This document shows positions 24,841 through 28,912 of a DNA stretch of 28,912 bases, piece after piece (position 1 is the stretch's first letter; every line of letters begins with the position of its first letter). The notes under the pieces are model-generated. The model saw only the letters and a program-made list of their open reading frames with translations, did not search any database and had not been told where the DNA came from. Source of the stretch: an uncultured Clostridia bacterium (GTDB lineage: Bacteria; Bacillota; Clostridia; Christensenellales; UBA3700); NCBI GenBank assembly GCA_946623205.1, contig CAMOQV010000006.1, forward strand, positions 1-28,912, given 5' to 3'. The translations under genes were made by a program, and so were the position numbers.

Positions 24841-25556
24841 AAGTTCTTCTTAAGAAGAATTAAATATTCAACATTTTTATTAGGTTTAATAGGTGCTGTT
24901 GTTAATAAAATAGGCTCTAAATTAATAGATTTAGCATAAGATTTAATATTCTCTATAACCTCATTTATAGCGGATTTAGAGTTCACTATACCACGCTTTG
25001 TTAAATACTTCTTGCCTACCTCAAATTGAGGCTTTATAAGTGCAATAATTTCGCCATTTTGCTTAAGCAAATGAGAAACGTTTTCTAATATATATGTTAA
25101 TGATATAAATGACACATCTATTGATGCAAAATCACATTCTTCCCCTATATCTTGAACGGTTACATATCTAGCATTCAATCTATCTCGAACAAAAACTTTT
25201 GGATTATTTTTCAATTCATCTGAAAAAGCGCATTCACCAACATCAAGCGCATATACCTTTTTTGCTCCATTTTGAAGCATACAGTCAGTAAATCCACCAT
25301 TTGATGCCCCAATATCGATACAAATCTTATCTTTTACGGAATAATTGAAATCTTTAAAAGCTTTTGCAAGTTTATCTCCACCTAGCGATGCATATTTAAA
25401 TTCTTCCACAATTTCTATTTCGTCTAAATCTTTTACATCATAAGCAACCTTAGATATTTGATTTTTATTAACCAAAACAAAGCCAGCCTCTATTAGTTGC
25501 TGTGCTTTAGTTCTTGAATGGTTAAATTTTTGAGAAACAAATTGATCTAATCTCAT
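24837..25556 (-). CDS. tlyA: TlyA-family rRNA 2'-O-methyltransferase (S4 + FtsJ domains)
   Basis: The 239-residue protein has an N-terminal S4 RNA-binding domain (about 1-60, MRLDQFVSQK with SRTKAQQLIEAG) and an FtsJ/RrmJ-type methyltransferase with the SAM motif CIDIGASNGGFTDCML, then DVSFISL and LIKPQFE. TlyA methylates ribose in 16S and/or 23S rRNA; older annotations call it a hemolysin. Its start overlaps the dxs stop as ATGA. It ends the xseA-xseB-ispA-dxs-tlyA series. No terminator follows, so some transcription may continue into the lipoprotein genes. Confidence 0.95.
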   Translation of the reverse strand: MRLDQFVSQKFNHSRTKAQQLIEAGFVLVNKNQISKVAYDVKDLDEIEIVEEFKYASLGGDKLAKAFKDFNYSVKDKICIDIGASNGGFTDCMLQNGAKKVYALDVGECAFSDELKNNPKVFVRDRLNARYVTVQDIGEECDFASIDVSFISLTYILENVSHLLKQNGEIIALIKPQFEVGKKYLTKRGIVNSKSAINEVIENIKSYAKSINLEPILLTTAPIKPNKNVEYLILLKKNF

Positions 25557-27250
25557 TTTAATGATTTTATAAAGTCTCTAACTGAATATGAATCCAATCC
25601 GTTATCTTGTAATAAATCTGCTTGAGATGCTGTCTTTAATATCTTATCTTTAATACCTAACATATGTAATTTAACATTGTAAATGTTACTTTCAACATAA
25701 TATTCAGCAACTGCACTGCCAAAAGATCCAGATAAAACGTTATCTTCAATCGTAACAATTGTTTTATCTTTAATAGAATTTAGTAAATCTTCATCCAAAG
25801 GTTTTACGAATCTAGCATTAATTAAAGTTGGATTAATTCCTTCAGATATTAAGAATTCTAACGCATGAGCAGCAACTGAAACGCATGTTGCTCCATTTGC
25901 TAAAATTACGATATCTGAATCATCATTTCTATTTAAATATTCCCATTTACCAAGTGTTATTGGCTCGTGTATAGAATATTCTATTCTAACATTTCCTTTT
26001 GGATATCTAATTGCCATAGGTCCTTTATGTGTTAAAGAAAAATCAAGCATATTTTCAAGCTCAATAGAATCTTTAGGACATGCAATAACCATATTTGGCA
26101 TTAATCTTAAGAAAGAAACATCATATATACCTTGGTGAGTTTCACCATCACCAGATACAATTCCTGCTCTATCTACTAAGAACTTAACATTTAGATTAGA
26201 TAAACAAATATCATGCAAAATAGAATCAAATGCTCTTTGCATAAATGTAGAATATACTGCAAAATATGGCTTTTTACCACCAAGAGCTAAACCTGATGCC
26301 ATAGTTGCTGCATGAGCTTCACAAATTCCTACATCAATAAATCTGCTTTTATTAGTCTTTTCAAATAACTCAAGACCTGTACCTTCTTCCATGGCTGCTG
26401 TAATAGCATAAATATCTTTATCTTGAGAAGCTAGCTTTGCTAGTTTTGCACCCATTATTTTAGAGAAAGATGGCTTATCCCAGTGTTTTGGAGAATATCC
26501 ATGATATCTTTCAGGGTCTAATTCAGCCTCTGTAAGCCCTTTTCCCTTGATTGTTCTAACGTGTAATACAATTGAACGTTTTGAATTTTTTGCATATGTT
26601 AATGCGTTTATAAGCTCTTCAATATTATGGCCATCAATATTGTCTAGATAGTTTAGACCATATTCTCCAAATGCATCTCTTGAATTAACACCATTTAGAT
26701 ATCTTGAAATATATCCAACTGTTTTAGATATTGACATATCGTTATCATTTAGGATGATGATTTGTTTTTGACGAAGTGTCGCCATATCGTTTAAAGCTTC
26801 ATAAGAAAGTCCGCCAGTTAATGATCCATCACCAATTAAGGAAATAATATTTCCTTCTGGATTTGTTCTTACAAGTCCACAAGCTATAGACAATGCTGTT
26901 GAAGCATGTCCAGTTGATGCGGTATCGTATACACTTTCTTCAATTCTTGGGAATCCTGCAATACCATTTGTTTGGCGTAATGTTTCAAAATTTTTATATC
27001 TACCTGTTAAAAGTTTATGAGCATAACATTGATGACCAACGTCGAAAATTAACTTGTCTTTTGGCAAATTAAATACATATTCAATTGCAATTGTTAATTC
27101 AATTACACCTAAATTTGATGCTAAATGCCCACCATTTTTAAAAACTGTGTTAATAATAACATCACGTAACTCTTGTGCTAAAGTATATAATTCTTCAACA
27201 GAAAGAGTCTTTAAATCTTTTGGTGAGTTAATTTTTTCTAATAGTCCCAT
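25553..27250 (-). CDS. dxs: 1-deoxy-D-xylulose-5-phosphate synthase
   Basis: Dxs condenses pyruvate and glyceraldehyde 3-phosphate, the first step of the MEP isoprenoid pathway. TPP-binding GDGSLTGG (140-147) with a downstream N, GGHLASNLG (40-48), and the transketolase-type central domain with TFMQRAFDSILHDI and DRAGIVSGDGETHQG are all present. At 565 residues it is about 50 shorter than many Dxs; the shortening seems to lie between the TPP and central domains (after KGKGLTEAE). No Shine-Dalgarno precedes the ATG; a minus-strand TTGCTC-N17-TATAAT ends 9 nt before it. It follows ispA by 21 nt and overlaps tlyA by four bases. Confidence 0.96.
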   Translation of the reverse strand: MGLLEKINSPKDLKTLSVEELYTLAQELRDVIINTVFKNGGHLASNLGVIELTIAIEYVFNLPKDKLIFDVGHQCYAHKLLTGRYKNFETLRQTNGIAGFPRIEESVYDTASTGHASTALSIACGLVRTNPEGNIISLIGDGSLTGGLSYEALNDMATLRQKQIIILNDNDMSISKTVGYISRYLNGVNSRDAFGEYGLNYLDNIDGHNIEELINALTYAKNSKRSIVLHVRTIKGKGLTEAELDPERYHGYSPKHWDKPSFSKIMGAKLAKLASQDKDIYAITAAMEEGTGLELFEKTNKSRFIDVGICEAHAATMASGLALGGKKPYFAVYSTFMQRAFDSILHDICLSNLNVKFLVDRAGIVSGDGETHQGIYDVSFLRLMPNMVIACPKDSIELENMLDFSLTHKGPMAIRYPKGNVRIEYSIHEPITLGKWEYLNRNDDSDIVILANGATCVSVAAHALEFLISEGINPTLINARFVKPLDEDLLNSIKDKTIVTIEDNVLSGSFGSAVAEYYVESNIYNVKLHMLGIKDKILKTASQADLLQDNGLDSYSVRDFIKSLK

Positions 27251-27259
27251 AGTACATAT

Positions 27260-27288
27260 ATTATATTTTATTTATTTTTTGCGAGCAA
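27260..27288 (-). promoter_or_regulatory. Possible internal promoter before dxs
   Basis: Minus strand TTGCTC (27283-27288), 17 bases, TATAAT (27260-27265), 9 nt before the dxs ATG. It overlaps the end of ispA. The -10 is perfect, the -35 only half matches. It would give a nearly leaderless dxs mRNA. Confidence 0.35.
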
Positions 27289-28207
27289 TCATATTATCTA
27301 TTAAGTCATAGAAATACTCAGCGCCATTTATCTTATTTTCAATACGTTTTATGGCGTCTTTTGCTTCATTTGCATAATAAATTACATCTTGTTTTGCTTG
27401 ATCAATTCCACCAACAGCGTCAATGTATGTGAATTTATCGTTTGCAATATCTTGTTTTACATCCTTTCCTAATTCTTCACGAGTTGATGTTAAATCTAAT
27501 ATATCGTCTTGAATTTGGAATAAAATTCCAAAGTTGTTTGCAAAATCTTCAAATGATTTAATAACATCTTCTTGAGCTTCAAATCTCATTGCTCCAGCAA
27601 CCAAAGCTGCACGTAGTAAACAAGATGTCTTTAATTTATACATTCTAATTAGATCAGATTTTGAAGGATTTTTGTCGTTTTGACGAATATCCAAGCATTG
27701 TCCACCTATCATACCTTCCATTCCAGCACACTTTAAAATGTATTTTGTAGCATTTACTTGTGCTTTATAGTTGTCTTTTACATATGGACATGACATATAA
27801 AAATCGTTATCTAAAGCTGATAACATCTCTTCAGCTGCACCATTTAGCATAGCGTCGCCTGTAATTGTAGCCATTCCGGCACCATATTTTATATGTGTTG
27901 TTGGTTTTCCACGGCGAAGTGAGTCATTATCCATACAAGGTAAATCATCATGTACAAGCGAATATGAGTGGATTAATTCAATGCCAACTGCAAGTTCAAC
28001 AACTAATTCTTCTGGATTATAAAACTCGTTTCTTGGCGCTACAGCGTAAGCCCCTAGAAAAACTAATGCTGGTCTAATTCTTTTTCCGCCATTTTGAATT
28101 GAATACTTGTAGGCATCCAAAAGTGGCTCATATGTATACACATGCTTTAAATAACCTTCTAAGTATTTATCAAAAGATTGTTTAAACAAATCAAATACAT
28201 TAATCAT
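27272..28207 (-). CDS. ispA: Polyprenyl (farnesyl/geranylgeranyl) diphosphate synthase
   Basis: This trans-prenyltransferase joins IPP units to an allylic diphosphate. Both Asp-rich motifs are visible: DDLPCMDND (about residue 87) followed by LRRGKPTTH, and QIQDDILDL (about 230). GGKRIRP near the N-terminus is also typical. The ATG at 28207 (311 residues) is chosen because GAGG lies 6 nt upstream; a TTG at 28219 would put that ribosome site inside the gene. The start overlaps xseB by 8 bases. Together with dxs it supplies isoprenoid precursors, and the xseB-ispA-dxs order is common in Bacillota. Product chain length is assumed to be C15. Confidence 0.95.
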   Translation of the reverse strand: MINVFDLFKQSFDKYLEGYLKHVYTYEPLLDAYKYSIQNGGKRIRPALVFLGAYAVAPRNEFYNPEELVVELAVGIELIHSYSLVHDDLPCMDNDSLRRGKPTTHIKYGAGMATITGDAMLNGAAEEMLSALDNDFYMSCPYVKDNYKAQVNATKYILKCAGMEGMIGGQCLDIRQNDKNPSKSDLIRMYKLKTSCLLRAALVAGAMRFEAQEDVIKSFEDFANNFGILFQIQDDILDLTSTREELGKDVKQDIANDKFTYIDAVGGIDQAKQDVIYYANEAKDAIKRIENKINGAEYFYDLIDNMIARKK

Positions 28208-28418
28208 TGTTAACCTCAAATGGAACTTCTTTAATTGACTCCATTTCTTTTTGAAGTATTGTAATCTTTCCTTTTGCAGCTTCTAGTTCCTTTGAACAGT
28301 TTTTGCAAAGTTCAATACCTTTTGTAAAGGCAGCAATAGATTCATCAATAGATAAATTACCTTGCTCCATTTTTGCTACAATCTCTTCAAGTTCTTTTAA
28401 TGATTCTTCAAATTTCAT
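28200..28418 (-). CDS. xseB: Exodeoxyribonuclease VII small subunit
   Basis: A 72-residue helical protein with the XseB motif FEESLKELEEIVAKMEQGNLSI and then SIAAFTKGIELCKNC, typical in length. It binds the large subunit XseA and is needed for single-strand DNA exonuclease activity. The ATG overlaps the xseA stop as ATGA, with AGG upstream, and the stop overlaps ispA by 8 bases. Confidence 0.96.
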   Translation of the reverse strand: MKFEESLKELEEIVAKMEQGNLSIDESIAAFTKGIELCKNCSKELEAAKGKITILQKEMESIKEVPFEVNND

Positions 28419-28912
28419 AACTTCTTTACCTCTATAATTTCGGCTTTAGCTGAGCCACCAGCAGTTGTCAAATCTAAAATGTCTTTAACTTTTACATCAT
28501 CAATTGATGTGATATTTTGTCCATCCTTTTTAGCATACAAATACGAACGGGCGAATATCTTCAAAGGATTTACAGCATCCAATCTTACAGATAGGTTACC
28601 TAATTCATGTTCTTTATTTTTTAGTATATTATTGGCTAATAGACTAATTTTGGCTGAATATAACTCTAATTTATTGTTATTTTTAGAATACACACCATCG
28701 AAAGCCGCTATAATTCTCTGTTTTTGCAAATCAAGCTTAGTTAACGCATGTTCCAAAGATTTAGACAATTGGCTAGATAATCTTAATCCCAAATCGTGTA
28801 TATATTCTTTATACTCTTCTACATTATATCCAACAAGTTCTCCAGCAGCTGTAGGAGTTGGAACTCTTATATCTGCAGCTAAATCACAAAGCGTAATATC
28901 TGTTTCGTGACC
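28415..28912 (-). CDS. xseA: Exodeoxyribonuclease VII large subunit (partial, cut by window edge)
   Basis: The frame is open through the window edge, adding 40 codons upstream of the first in-frame start-like codon. The extra part reads GHETDITLCDLAADIRV followed by PTPTAAGELV, the highly conserved XseA segment in the catalytic core. The remaining ~120 residues are the helical, coiled-coil-prone C-terminal region. Only about the last 165 residues are present. The stop overlaps xseB. XseAB degrades single-stranded DNA at either end and can take part in mismatch-repair excision. Confidence 0.95.
   Translation of the reverse strand, partial: GHETDITLCDLAADIRVPTPTAAGELVGYNVEEYKEYIHDLGLRLSSQLSKSLEHALTKLDLQKQRIIAAFDGVYSKNNNKLELYSAKISLLANNILKNKEHELGNLSVRLDAVNPLKIFARSYLYAKKDGQNITSIDDVKVKDILDLTTAGGSAKAEIIEVKKL

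Noticed and set aside
28208..28219. TTG start giving IspA four extra residues
   Set aside because: The GAGG ribosome site overlaps this codon; the ATG at 28207 fits better.
1..28912. CRISPR array, insertion sequence, prophage or riboswitch
   Set aside because: No regularly spaced repeats, transposase, phage genes or recognised aptamer were found on reading both strands; the lone recombinase has no mobile-element neighbours.

Overview
The window is a gene-dense, low-GC (roughly one third G+C by eye) chromosomal segment of an anaerobic Bacillota bacterium, most likely an uncultured or gut-type Clostridia member. This rests on gene content: mutS-mutL-miaA beside a PLP aluminium-resistance/Met-gamma-lyase-family gene, a group B-type [FeFe] hydrogenase, LexA, ArgR, and an xseA-xseB-ispA-dxs-tlyA block followed by nadK-argR-recN. 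Genus cannot be read from the sequence. There is no transposase, prophage or CRISPR array.

Layout. (1) 1-8170, plus strand: the 3' end of a probable miaB, then mutS, mutL, miaA, the PLP enzyme and the hydrogenase, overlapping or nearly so and closed by a bidirectional hairpin at 8192-8215. (2) 8237-10157, minus strand: lexA with a consensus promoter and a LexA-box-like palindrome, preceded by a Xer-type tyrosine recombinase. (3) 10158-10769: the only long non-coding gap. It carries a perfect 13-8-13 bp inverted repeat (10469-10502) and several GCGCAA elements. (4) 10770-12706, plus strand: a membrane-anchored PadR-type regulator and a DUF308/HdeD-like membrane protein whose leader holds an exact ATGT-N8-ACAT palindrome. 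(5) 12777-17365: a Na/Pi cotransporter (minus), an SGNH/GDSL hydrolase (plus), then a minus-strand group proC-rnhA-alpha/beta hydrolase. (6) tRNA-Trp(CCA) at 17432-17506 with consensus promoter and terminator. (7) 17542-21955, minus strand: nadK-argR-recN-purB. (8) 22074-24779, minus strand: two tandem paralogous lipoproteins, each with its own promoter and related terminators. (9) 24837-28912, minus strand: xseA (partial)-xseB-ispA-dxs-tlyA, closely packed.

How the genes fit together. The window is rich in genome maintenance (MutS/MutL, LexA, RecN, RNase HI, XseAB, Xer) and core metabolism (isoprenoid precursors, purine, proline, NADP), with a redox enzyme riding on the mismatch-repair operon. 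The less ordinary parts are the recombinase/PadR intergenic region, the membrane PadR plus its probable target, two LexA-box-like palindromes inside mutL, the lipoprotein pair that splits a conserved operon, and a recurring arrangement in which a -10 box sits 6-9 nt before a start codon that lacks a Shine-Dalgarno, suggesting leaderless transcripts.
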